A stretch of DNA of 26,464 bases from NCBI GenBank assembly GCA_023395615.1, contig JAEWYP010000046.1:1-26464 (forward strand), given 5' to 3'. Shown piece by piece: positions 13,942 to 20,901 of the stretch. The notes beneath the pieces were generated by a model. That model was not told where the DNA came from. It saw only the letters and a program-made list of their open reading frames with translations, and did no database searches. The DNA comes from Bacillota bacterium. GTDB taxonomy: Bacteria > Bacillota > Clostridia > Christensenellales > Aristaeellaceae. Both the position numbers and the translations under genes were made by a program. Position 1 is the first letter of the stretch. Each line of letters begins with the position of its first letter.

Positions 13942-14790
13942 ATGGAGATCGCGTTGATTGGGCTGGGGCTGATCGGCGGTTCCGTGGCGAAGGCGATCAA
14001 GAAAAACACGCCTCATACGGTGCTGGGGTATGATACCGACGAACAGGTGATGTACAAAGCGCGCCTGTTGGATGCGATCGACGGGGAACTGACCGACGAA
14101 AGACTGACGATCTGCGATTGGGTCATCGTCGCGACGCGCCCGCAGGCAGCGGTGGATTATATGCACGCGCATGCCGACCGGATCAAAAAAGGCGCGATTG
14201 TGATGGATGTATGCGGCGTAAAGCGCTGTGTATGCGAACCGTTGTGGCAACTGGCGGAGGAGAAAGGTTTTCTCTTTCTGGGTGGGCACCCCATGGCGGG
14301 GCGCGAGGTGAGCGGCTTTGACAACGCGAGCGCGGAGCTTTTTCGCGACGCCAGCATGATCGTAACGCCTCCCCACGGTGTGGAGATTGCCCTGCTGGAA
14401 CGGGTGAAAAAGTTCTGGTGCGCGTTGGGATTCGGCAGCGTAACCATGACAACGCCGGAAAACCACGACCGGGTGATCGCTTATACCTCCCAGTTGGCGC
14501 ACATAGCCAGCAGCGCTTATATCAAAAGCCCTACGGCGCTGGACCATATCGGCTTTTCCGCGGGCAGCTACAAGGACCTGACCCGTGTGGCAAAGCTGGA
14601 CCCGGCAATGTGGACGGAACTCTTTCTGGAAAACCGGGACAATCTGCTTGCGGAGGTAGACGATCTGATCGCCCACCTGACGGAGTACCGTAACGCGCTG
14701 GAACAAAAAGACGAAACCGGTTTGCGGGCTTTGCTGGCCGCGGGTCGCGAACAGAAGCTGGAAGCAGACAGAAAGGACTATCGTCCATGA
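13942..14790 (+). CDS. tyrA: prephenate dehydrogenase
   Basis: Predicted 282 residues. It oxidises and decarboxylates prephenate to 4-hydroxyphenylpyruvate, the tyrosine branch. A Rossmann domain (1-160) starts with GLGLIGGS (7-14). Asp31 after the second strand (GYDTD) points to NAD rather than NADP. GGHPMAGREVSGF (114-126) holds the substrate-binding His116. The helical C-domain (165-282) includes SQLAHIASSAY and SAGSYKDLTRVA. It lacks the C-terminal ACT domain of the longer B. subtilis enzyme (about 370 residues), so allosteric Tyr control may lie elsewhere, for example in the DAHP synthase N-domain and the attenuator. The start is 3 nt after aroF with GGAAAGG upstream, and the end overlaps aroB by 4 nt. 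Confidence 0.93.
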   Translation: MEIALIGLGLIGGSVAKAIKKNTPHTVLGYDTDEQVMYKARLLDAIDGELTDERLTICDWVIVATRPQAAVDYMHAHADRIKKGAIVMDVCGVKRCVCEPLWQLAEEKGFLFLGGHPMAGREVSGFDNASAELFRDASMIVTPPHGVEIALLERVKKFWCALGFGSVTMTTPENHDRVIAYTSQLAHIASSAYIKSPTALDHIGFSAGSYKDLTRVAKLDPAMWTELFLENRDNLLAEVDDLIAHLTEYRNALEQKDETGLRALLAAGREQKLEADRKDYRP

Positions 14791-15848
14791 GAAGCGTGGC
14801 TGTGAATACCGGAAAGCTGTATCATGTGCTGATTGCCCGGGGCCTGCTGAACGAAACGGGCGAACGCCTCGCGGCGTTGACGCCTTCGCGCTTTGCGGCG
14901 CTGGTGGCAGACGATACGGTAGACGCGCTGTATGGCGGCCGGGTGGAAGCGTCTCTGCTTGAGGCTGGTTTCCGCGTGGCAAGGACGCGCTTTCCACATG
15001 GGGAGTCCTCCAAAACGCTTGCCAACTATGGAGAAATCCTGAATTTTTTTGCCGAAAACCACCTGACCCGCCGGGACTCAGTAGTGGCGCTCGGCGGCGG
15101 GGTAACGGGAGACATGGCAGGTTTCGCGGCGGCGACCTATCTGCGAGGGATGAACGTACTGCAGATTCCCACGACGCTGTTGGCCATGGTGGATAGCTCC
15201 GTGGGCGGTAAAACCGGCGTGGACCTGCCCGCGGGGAAAAACCTCGTGGGCGCGTTCCATCAGCCGATGGGCGTGCTGTGCGACCCGGACGCGCTGGATA
15301 CCCTTTCCCCCGAAGGGTTTGCGGACGGAACAGGCGAGGTGCTGAAATACGGGGCGCTGTGCGACGCGCCGCTGTTTGACAAACTGGCGGAGGGGAACTG
15401 GCGCGGCGACGCCGAAGCCGTGATCGAGCGGTGCGTACGGATCAAGGCGGAGGTATGCGCGGCGGACGAACGCGAAGCCGGGCAGCGGCAGATGCTTAAC
15501 CTTGGGCATACCTTCGGCCACGCGATCGAGCGGTGCAGCGGGTATACATGGTCACACGGGCACGCGGTGGGCGTGGGGATGGTTTACGCGGCGAAGATTG
15601 CGGAATATATGGGGATGTGTGATTCAACCTGCACCGAACGAATCCGGGCGGCGTTACGCAATAACGGGCTTCCCACCGCCGCACCCTACACGCCGGAGGC
15701 GCTGGCGAATGCGGCTTTATCGGATAAAAAACGGGCGGGAGATCGGATCACGCTGGTATTGCCCAACCGGATCGGTGCCTGCGCGCTGATCCCCGTGCCC
15801 GTGGAACGGCTGGAGGAGCTGGCGAACGTCGCCGTGAAAGCAGAGTAA
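14787..15848 (+). CDS. aroB: 3-dehydroquinate synthase
   Basis: Predicted 353 residues, standard for AroB. It cyclises DAHP to 3-dehydroquinate using NAD and a metal ion. The NAD-site block VVALGGGVTGDMAGFAAATY (99-118) is followed by DSSVGGKTGVDLPAGKNLVGAF (136-157). Metal ligands are Glu184 (GTGEVLKYG), His241 (LNLGHTFGHAIE) and His257 (SHGHAVGVGM). The helical C-domain completes the fold. The N-terminus is a little short but intact. Its ATG overlaps the tyrA stop (ATGA). The canonical HGEAV after the last ligand is HGHAV, a minor deviation. It supplies the substrate of the type II dehydroquinase encoded at the end of the operon. Confidence 0.95.
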   Translation: MRSVAVNTGKLYHVLIARGLLNETGERLAALTPSRFAALVADDTVDALYGGRVEASLLEAGFRVARTRFPHGESSKTLANYGEILNFFAENHLTRRDSVVALGGGVTGDMAGFAAATYLRGMNVLQIPTTLLAMVDSSVGGKTGVDLPAGKNLVGAFHQPMGVLCDPDALDTLSPEGFADGTGEVLKYGALCDAPLFDKLAEGNWRGDAEAVIERCVRIKAEVCAADEREAGQRQMLNLGHTFGHAIERCSGYTWSHGHAVGVGMVYAAKIAEYMGMCDSTCTERIRAALRNNGLPTAAPYTPEALANAALSDKKRAGDRITLVLPNRIGACALIPVPVERLEELANVAVKAE

Positions 15849-15866
15849 GGAAGGACGCGATGCAGG

Positions 15867-17006
15867 GTGGATTTACAGGCGCTTCGGGAACGGATTAACC
15901 AGTGTGACGAGGAATTGTCCAAGGCGTTCATCCGGCGGATGGAAACAGCGCTGGAAATAGCAAAATATAAACAGCAAAACGGGCTGCCCGTGCTGGACCC
16001 GGAACGGGAACGCGCGGTGATTAACAAGGTGACATCAGGCTGCGACGAAACCATGGCAATCAATATGAAACTGCTGTATAACACCATCTTCGATTTAAGC
16101 CGTACCTGGCAGCAACGGTATCTGGCTAAAGAAACAGAACTGACCAATCGCATCCAGAACGCGATTGAAAACACGGCCAGGGTGTTTCCCAGCCGGGCTG
16201 TAGTCGCCTGCCAGGGGATCGAGGGTGCGTACAGCCAGCAGGCCTGCGACAAACTGTTCGCCCTGCCCAGTCTGATGTACTGCAAGCGCTTCGAGGGGGT
16301 TTTTCAGGCGATCCAGAGCGGGCTGTGCGAGTACGGCGTGCTGCCCATCGAAAACAGCTCGTACGGTTCGGTAAACGAAGTGTACGATTTGATGCACAAG
16401 TACCGTTTTTCCATCGTGCGAAGCGTGCGTCTGAAAATCGACCATCGGCTGCTGGCGCGTCCGGGTGTAAAGCTGGCCGATGTGAAAGAGATTGTATCTC
16501 ACGAACAGGCCATCGGCCAGTGCGGCGTATTCCTGAAAGGCCTGAAGGACGTGAAAACCACGGTGTTTGGCAACACCGCCGAAGCCGCCCAATACGTAGC
16601 CGCCAGCGACCGAACAGACCTCGCGGCGATCTCCTCGCCCGCCTGCGCGGCGCTGTATGGGCTTAACGTGCTTTCCGACGCGGTCAGCGACAGCGACAGC
16701 AATTATACCCGCTTTATCTGCATTGCCAAAGAACTGCAGATTTACCCCGGCGCCAACCGCATGAGCCTGATGCTGAACGTACGCCATACGCCCGGCGCGT
16801 TGTACGCGATGATCGCCAAGTTTGCGGCGCTGGGCCTGAACCTGACCAAGATCGAAAGCCGCCCGATTGCCGGTACGGACTTTGAATTTATGTTCTACTT
16901 TGATCTGGACGCGTCGGTCTACGCACCGGAGGCGCTGCAATTGCTCTGCGAGCTGGACGCGGGGCCGGAACCCTTTACCTATCTGGGCAGCTACAGCGAG
17001 ATATAA
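15867..17006 (+). CDS. pheA: chorismate mutase / prephenate dehydratase (P-protein)
   Basis: Predicted 379-residue fusion. Residues 1-90 are an AroQ-type chorismate mutase (LQALRERINQCDEELSKAF, ALEIAKYKQQNGLPVLDPER). Residues 110-290 are prephenate dehydratase with GIEGAYSQQA (117-126), VLPIENSSYGSVNEVYDL (158-175) and the catalytic NYTRF (279-283). Residues 297-379 are an ACT domain with GALY (310-313) and ESRP (330-333), the Phe-binding motifs. It turns chorismate into phenylpyruvate. The GTG start at 15867 is the only start fitting the mutase N-terminus. However, an ATG at 15860, better placed after AAGGAAGG, is out of frame by one base because of the GGG run at 15865-15867. Feedback by Phe is expected from the ACT domain. 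Confidence 0.94.
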   Translation: MDLQALRERINQCDEELSKAFIRRMETALEIAKYKQQNGLPVLDPERERAVINKVTSGCDETMAINMKLLYNTIFDLSRTWQQRYLAKETELTNRIQNAIENTARVFPSRAVVACQGIEGAYSQQACDKLFALPSLMYCKRFEGVFQAIQSGLCEYGVLPIENSSYGSVNEVYDLMHKYRFSIVRSVRLKIDHRLLARPGVKLADVKEIVSHEQAIGQCGVFLKGLKDVKTTVFGNTAEAAQYVAASDRTDLAAISSPACAALYGLNVLSDAVSDSDSNYTRFICIAKELQIYPGANRMSLMLNVRHTPGALYAMIAKFAALGLNLTKIESRPIAGTDFEFMFYFDLDASVYAPEALQLLCELDAGPEPFTYLGSYSEI

Positions 17007-17010
17007 AGCG

Positions 17011-18246
17011 ATGCAGTATGGTTTGATCGGGGAAACGCTGGGGCACAGCTACTCCGCGCGGTTGCACGCGCTGCTGGGGGACGCGGCATATGAACTGCGT
17101 CCGGTGAAGCGGGACGAACTGGACGCCTTTGTGAAAGCACGGGATTTTCAGGGGCTGAACGTAACCATCCCTTATAAACGAGACGTGATCCCGTACTGCG
17201 CGGAACTGGGAGAAACGGCCCGTGCCGTCGGCAGCGTGAATACGCTGGTGAAGCGTGCGGACGGTTCGCTTTTCGGGGATAATACGGATGCGTACGGTTT
17301 TATGAAAATGGCTGAAAAGGCGCGTATCTCTTTTGCAGGCAAGAAGGTGCTGGTGCTGGGCAGCGGAGGCACCAGCCTGACCGCCTGCTATGCGGTGCGT
17401 GCGACGGGCGGGGAGCCTGTTGTGATTTCGCGTCATGGGGCGGACGACTACGACCATCTGGAACGGCACATGGATGCGGCGGTGATTGTAAACGCCACAC
17501 CGGTTGGCATGTACCCCAACCCGGCGGCTTCGCCGGTAGACCTGACCCGCTTTCACCGGCTGGAAGGCGTGCTGGATGTGGTGTATAATCCCCTGCGCAC
17601 CCGCCTGCTGCAACAGGCGGAGACGCTGCAAATCCCCTGTGCAGGCGGGCTTACGATGCTGGTATGGCAAGCTGTTCGGGCCAGAGAACTGTTCGACGGT
17701 CATGCCGTTGACACGGATGTTGCGCAGGCGACGGAGGCTGCACTGCGGCGGGAAGTAAGCAATCTGGTGCTTGTCGGCATGCCGGGATGTGGAAAAACCA
17801 CGGTCGGCAAACGCTGTGCAAAACAGCTGGGGTTGCCTTTCACGGATGTGGACGCAGAAATTGTTCGTAAGGCGGGCAAACCGGTGCCGCAAATCTTCGC
17901 CGAGGACGGCGAAACGGCGTTCCGGGCACTGGAAGCACAGGCGATTGCAGAAATCTGCGGCAAAGGCGGGCAGGTGATCTCCACCGGCGGGGGCGCAGTG
18001 CTGTCGGCGGAAAACCGCGCCAATTTGCGGATGAATGGCGTGGTCGCGCGGCTGATGCGCCCGCTGGAACGCCTGAAAACCGAGGGCAGACCGCTGTCCT
18101 CAAACCCGGATGCGCTGAGACGTATGGAACGGGACCGTTCGCCGCTCTATCGGGAAACTGCTGATTTTTCCGTGCTGAACGACCGCACGCTGAGCGATTG
18201 CGTACGCAGGGTATTGGAGGGATATGATGAAGCTCTTCGTAATTAA
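17011..18246 (+). CDS. aroE: shikimate dehydrogenase / shikimate kinase fusion (AroE-AroK)
   Basis: Predicted 411 residues carrying two enzymes that act in succession. Residues 1-240 are AroE, reducing 3-dehydroshikimate: HSYSARLH (12-19, substrate Ser13/Ser15), NVTIPYK with catalytic Lys56, NTD with Asp93, the NADP-binding GSGGTSLTA (117-125), NATPVGMYPN (161-170) and AGGLTMLVWQA (211-221). Residues 250-411 are AroK, phosphorylating shikimate: Walker A GMPGCGKTT (256-264), DVD (279-281), GETAFRALE (300-308) and STGGGAV (324-330), plus the RPLSSNP lid (360-366). All key residues of both halves are present, so both activities are likely. The start is 4 nt after pheA with a weak ribosome site, suggesting coupling. 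I found no frameshift or join artefact; the linker is about ten residues. Confidence 0.93.
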   Translation: MQYGLIGETLGHSYSARLHALLGDAAYELRPVKRDELDAFVKARDFQGLNVTIPYKRDVIPYCAELGETARAVGSVNTLVKRADGSLFGDNTDAYGFMKMAEKARISFAGKKVLVLGSGGTSLTACYAVRATGGEPVVISRHGADDYDHLERHMDAAVIVNATPVGMYPNPAASPVDLTRFHRLEGVLDVVYNPLRTRLLQQAETLQIPCAGGLTMLVWQAVRARELFDGHAVDTDVAQATEAALRREVSNLVLVGMPGCGKTTVGKRCAKQLGLPFTDVDAEIVRKAGKPVPQIFAEDGETAFRALEAQAIAEICGKGGQVISTGGGAVLSAENRANLRMNGVVARLMRPLERLKTEGRPLSSNPDALRRMERDRSPLYRETADFSVLNDRTLSDCVRRVLEGYDEALRN

Positions 18247-18664
18247 CGGCCCGAACCTGAATATGCTGGGTATCCGGGAAAAGACGATTTACGGCGCACA
18301 GACGTATGCCGACCTGCTGGCCTATATCCAACAGGTGTGCGACCGCGAAGGGATTGAGGCGGAGTGCTTTCAAAGCAATCACGAGGGCGCGATTGTGGAC
18401 TGCATCCAGAGCGCGTATCAGAACGCGGACGGCATTGTAATTAATCCCGCAGCCTATACGCACACCAGCGTCGCCATTCTGGACGCGCTGAAGGCGGTCA
18501 GTTTGCCTGCGGTGGAAGTGCATCTGAGCGATGTAAGCAAACGCGAACCGTTCCGGCAGGTGAGCTATGCGGGTATGGCCTGTGAAAAATCCTTTATTGG
18601 GATGGGTTTCCGTGGATATGAGGAAGCGATCCTGTACCTGAAGGACAGGATGCGAAAGCAATAA
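18227..18664 (+). CDS. aroQ: type II 3-dehydroquinate dehydratase
   Basis: Predicted 145 residues, the standard length of the dodecameric type II enzyme that dehydrates 3-dehydroquinate. INGPNLNMLGIRE (6-18) includes the lid Arg17, and catalytic Tyr22 is in TIYG. NPAAYTHTSVAI (73-84) has Asn73 and His79, and EVHLSD has His99. Arg110 in REPFRQ ends the site. Two ATGs occur in a row; I chose 18227 because GGAGGG (18216-18221) is only 2 nt from the first. The gene begins inside the aroE-aroK reading frame (20-nt overlap). It is the last gene of the operon before a strong inverted repeat. In pathway order it acts before AroE. Confidence 0.95.
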   Translation: MKLFVINGPNLNMLGIREKTIYGAQTYADLLAYIQQVCDREGIEAECFQSNHEGAIVDCIQSAYQNADGIVINPAAYTHTSVAILDALKAVSLPAVEVHLSDVSKREPFRQVSYAGMACEKSFIGMGFRGYEEAILYLKDRMRKQ

Positions 18665-18684
18665 GCATTAAGACAGATAAAGAG

Positions 18685-18715
18685 TCAGAGGGACGGAAAT
18701 TATCCGTCCCTCTGA
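18685..18715. terminator. hairpin terminator between aroQ and the MATE gene
   Basis: TCAGAGGGACGGA (18685-18697) pairs perfectly with TCCGTCCCTCTGA (18703-18715), loop AATTA. There is no clear T-run on the + side. The - side runs into a T-richer stretch. It lies between convergent genes and may serve both. Confidence 0.7.
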
Positions 18716-18774
18716 TCGCATCACCGTTTCTTCTGCCCGCTGACAGAATGAATAACAGAAGTAAACATCTCCGA

Positions 18775-20154
18775 TCAGATGGAAGCCGCACCCGCTAACG
18801 GCAAATCCTCACGCGGAAAGCGTTTCTGAATAACATAATAAGTGATCGCGTGGCAGACCATCGTTACGAACCAGGAAAGGGGATAGCTCCACATCAGCAC
18901 TTCCAGCGTGGGGTGAAGCGCAAAGTAGGTGTATATCCATACGATTCTTAACCCGCAAACACCGGCCAGCGTGGTAATCATCGGGAAAACGCTGTATCCC
19001 AGCCCACGCATCTGGCCGACCAGCACGTTCATCTGGCCGCACAGGAAATAGGTGAGACAGATGATGACCAATCGTTTCGCACCCCACTGGATTACAACGG
19101 GATCGGTGTTATAGATGCTGATCAGCTGTGAAGCGAAAAGGCTGAACAATCCACCGGTAACAACGCCGACAAAGGTACATACCGCCATGCACACCCACAG
19201 GATTCGCCGTACTCGCCCGTACTGGCGCGCGCCCACATTCTGCCCTGTAAAGGTGAGGCTGGCCTGGCAGATGCTGTCCATGGTGGTGTATACGAACCCC
19301 TCCAGGTTGCTGGATGCGGCGCTGCCCGCCATGACGATTGAGCCGAAGGAATTGATGGAGGACTGGATGAGCACATTGCTGATGGAAAATAGCGAACCCT
19401 GCAGCCCCGCGGGAAGGCCGATATGGAGTATTTGCCGAAGCGGTTCCCGGTGAAGACGCGTCATTTTCGGGATATAACGCACGGTCCCGGTTGAATGCAT
19501 CAGGCAGTGAATGACCAGCACGGCGGAAATGGCCTGAGAAATAATGGTAGCCAAAGCGACGCCCGCGACGCTCATTTTAAGGACGATGACAAAAAACAGG
19601 TTGAGCACGATATTCACCAGCCCCGCCGTAGACAGGTAATACAGCGGGCGTTTTGTATCGCCTACGGCACGGAGAATGGCGCTGCCAAAGGTGTAAAGCA
19701 TGTTGGCGGGCATACCCAGAAAATAGATGCGCACATAAAGCGACGACGCGTCGATCACATCTTCCGGAGACCCCATCCAAAGCAGGATTGGTTTTGCCAT
19801 CAGAAAACCGAACAAACCAACGCTGAAACCGCAGATCAGGGCAAGCGCCATGGAGGTATGAACCGTTTCCATAACGGCATGGCGGTTACCCGCACCCTGA
19901 TGCTGTGCGACAACAACGCTGGTACCCACGGACAGGCCCATAAATATGTTGATCAGCAGATTGATGAGCGAGCCGGTGGAACCAACCGCTGCCAGCGCCT
20001 CTTTACCGGAATACTGACCCACAACGATGATGTCCGCCGCGTTGTATAAAAGCTGTAGAATACCGGTAAGCATCAGCGGAATCGAGTAACGGACAATTTT
20101 TCTGAAAATGGAACCGGTGGTCATGTCCATTTCATAATGACTGATCGTTTTCAT
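18775..20154 (-). CDS. MATE-family efflux transporter
   Basis: Predicted 459 residues with about twelve hydrophobic segments in two halves, the size and layout of MATE proteins, which export cationic drugs or metabolites with Na+ or H+ coupling. The N-terminal SIPLMLTGILQLLYNAADIIVVGQYSG (about 24-50) is the hallmark first helix. PANMLYTFGSAILRAVGDTKRPL (about 150-172) and SAASSNLEGFVYTTMDSICQA in the second half are also typical of the DinF/MepA-like branch. The start at 20154 has GGGGTG close upstream on the reverse strand, and a possible promoter sits about 45 nt before it. It is alone on the - strand between two + operons. The substrate cannot be predicted. Confidence 0.92.
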   Translation of the reverse strand: MKTISHYEMDMTTGSIFRKIVRYSIPLMLTGILQLLYNAADIIVVGQYSGKEALAAVGSTGSLINLLINIFMGLSVGTSVVVAQHQGAGNRHAVMETVHTSMALALICGFSVGLFGFLMAKPILLWMGSPEDVIDASSLYVRIYFLGMPANMLYTFGSAILRAVGDTKRPLYYLSTAGLVNIVLNLFFVIVLKMSVAGVALATIISQAISAVLVIHCLMHSTGTVRYIPKMTRLHREPLRQILHIGLPAGLQGSLFSISNVLIQSSINSFGSIVMAGSAASSNLEGFVYTTMDSICQASLTFTGQNVGARQYGRVRRILWVCMAVCTFVGVVTGGLFSLFASQLISIYNTDPVVIQWGAKRLVIICLTYFLCGQMNVLVGQMRGLGYSVFPMITTLAGVCGLRIVWIYTYFALHPTLEVLMWSYPLSWFVTMVCHAITYYVIQKRFPREDLPLAGAASI

Positions 20155-20198
20155 TCACCCCGGCAAAACGCCGGCGCCCGCCCCCTTTCGGAGTGGTT

Positions 20199-20227
20199 AT
20201 CATACCATATTCCTGTGGGTTTGAACA
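20199..20227 (-). promoter_or_regulatory. predicted promoter of the MATE gene
   Basis: On the reverse strand an extended -10 TGGTATGAT (TATGAT at 20204-20199) lies 17 bp after a weak TGTTCA -35 box (20227-20222). A small inverted repeat CCGGC/GCCGG (20160-20174) lies in the leader, next to the start codon. Confidence 0.5.
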
Positions 20228-20564
20228 GCGGGAGAATCGTTTTGCATCTTGACCCGGATTTTTATAGAGAAAGCGAGTAAAGCCGCTTCATCTGACGATA
20301 CGCGCTTTGCCCGGGGACAACGCGGACGTGAAAACAGGGGGTTTCGACAGCGTTATCAGGGTGAGAAACCAGCGAGAATTTGCATGCCCAAAGAGAATGT
20401 TGAAAAGACGGGCAGGCGCCAGTAATCTGGAGTTTTCGAGAAACAGAATGCTTTGTCGTTCTGAGGCAGAGAAGCATGAACTCATTGTTCACTAAACACA
20501 GATTTATGTGGATTAATCTATGAAAAACATACTATGAATGGCTTATAATTTCATCAATTGTGTA
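20228..20564. other. gene-poor spacer without a recognised element
   Basis: About 340 bp between the MATE promoter and the ABC operon promoter. Short reading frames on both strands overlap here (about 20262-20495) without convincing ribosome sites or recognisable products. Base composition falls to AT-rich near 20500-20565. I see no tRNA, repeat array or transposase remnant. Confidence 0.5.
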
Positions 20565-20593
20565 TTGACAACGTTTGCACAGCATGCTATCAT
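20565..20593 (+). promoter_or_regulatory. sigma-70 promoter of the ABC importer operon
   Basis: TTGACA (20565-20570) and TATCAT (20588-20593), 17-bp spacer. A LacI-type palindrome overlaps the -35 box and spacer, so binding there would block RNA polymerase. The transcript leader would be about 300 nt. Confidence 0.82.
20566..20579. promoter_or_regulatory. LacI/CcpA-type operator O1
   Basis: TGACAACGTTTGCA, which on the other strand reads TGCAAACGTTGTCA. It has the central AACGTT of LacI-family sites and fits the CcpA cre consensus at nearly all positions. It overlaps TTGACA, the placement of a repressor site. It shares GCAAACGTT with the other two operators. Confidence 0.7.
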
Positions 20594-20624
20594 GAACCCA
20601 GAGAAACAGAGATGGAGGAAAAGG

Positions 20625-20678
20625 ATGCCTGATACTGTTTTGTATTGTGCAAACGTTTTCTATACCAGCTTAGCGTGA
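20625..20678 (+). CDS. 17-codon upstream ORF in the ABC operon leader
   Basis: ATG at 20625 with a strong purine-rich site GGAGGA (20614-20619) 5 nt upstream; it ends at TGA 20676-20678. The 17-residue product contains no obvious domain or stalling motif. It lies about 25 nt after the predicted transcription start and about 220 nt before the binding-protein gene, and operator O2 is inside it. It could be translated, or the ribosome site could be chance; no conservation data are available here. Confidence 0.35.
   Translation: MPDTVLYCANVFYTSLA
20648..20661. promoter_or_regulatory. LacI/CcpA-type operator O2
   Basis: TGCAAACGTTTTCT, an AAACGTTT-centred palindrome about 55 bp downstream of the -10 box. 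Its centre is 82 bp from that of O1, so it could act as a roadblock or loop with O1. Confidence 0.65.
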
Positions 20679-20767
20679 GGAATAAACCGACACGGGAAGC
20701 AGAAACAACCGCTTGTATGATTTCTGAAAAGAGGTTCCGACAGGCGGAGGAATAACGAGATGTTTCA

Positions 20768-20781
20768 GGCAAACGTTTGAA
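20768..20781. promoter_or_regulatory. LacI/CcpA-type operator O3
   Basis: GGCAAACGTTTGAA contains the perfect 10-bp palindrome CAAACGTTTG (20770-20779). A half-site CAAACG follows at 20782. It is 120 bp from O2, in the untranslated leader. Confidence 0.68.
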
Positions 20782-20823
20782 CAAACGTCCGGAAGGCAGA
20801 CGCCGTTTCGGACAGTATGCTTT

Positions 20824-20872
20824 GCGAGGGGTTGCCTCGCCTGCCTGTGAATGCAAAGCGGAGATCCGCTTT
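20824..20872 (+). other. two small hairpins in the leader before the binding protein
   Basis: GCGAGG/CCTCGC (20824-20840, loop GGTTG) and AAAGCGG/CCGCTTT (20855-20872, four-base loop) stand close to the ribosome site AAAGGAGAG (20886-20893). They could protect the mRNA or tune translation; no known riboswitch class is recognised. Confidence 0.4.
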
Positions 20873-20901
20873 ACATAGAACATGAAAAGGAGAGTCCCAT
20901 T

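Noticed and set aside
12769..14997. Very long open frame on the - strand opposite aroF and tyrA
   Set aside because: It lies antisense to two genes with intact catalytic motifs. High GC codon bias keeps the opposite strand open, and the translation is low-complexity, His/Arg/Gln-rich and unlike any family.
15863..15875. AGGGTGG before pheA as a T-box core
   Set aside because: The surrounding sequence is the end of a short 18-nt intergenic gap and the pheA start; there is no room for a T-box structure.
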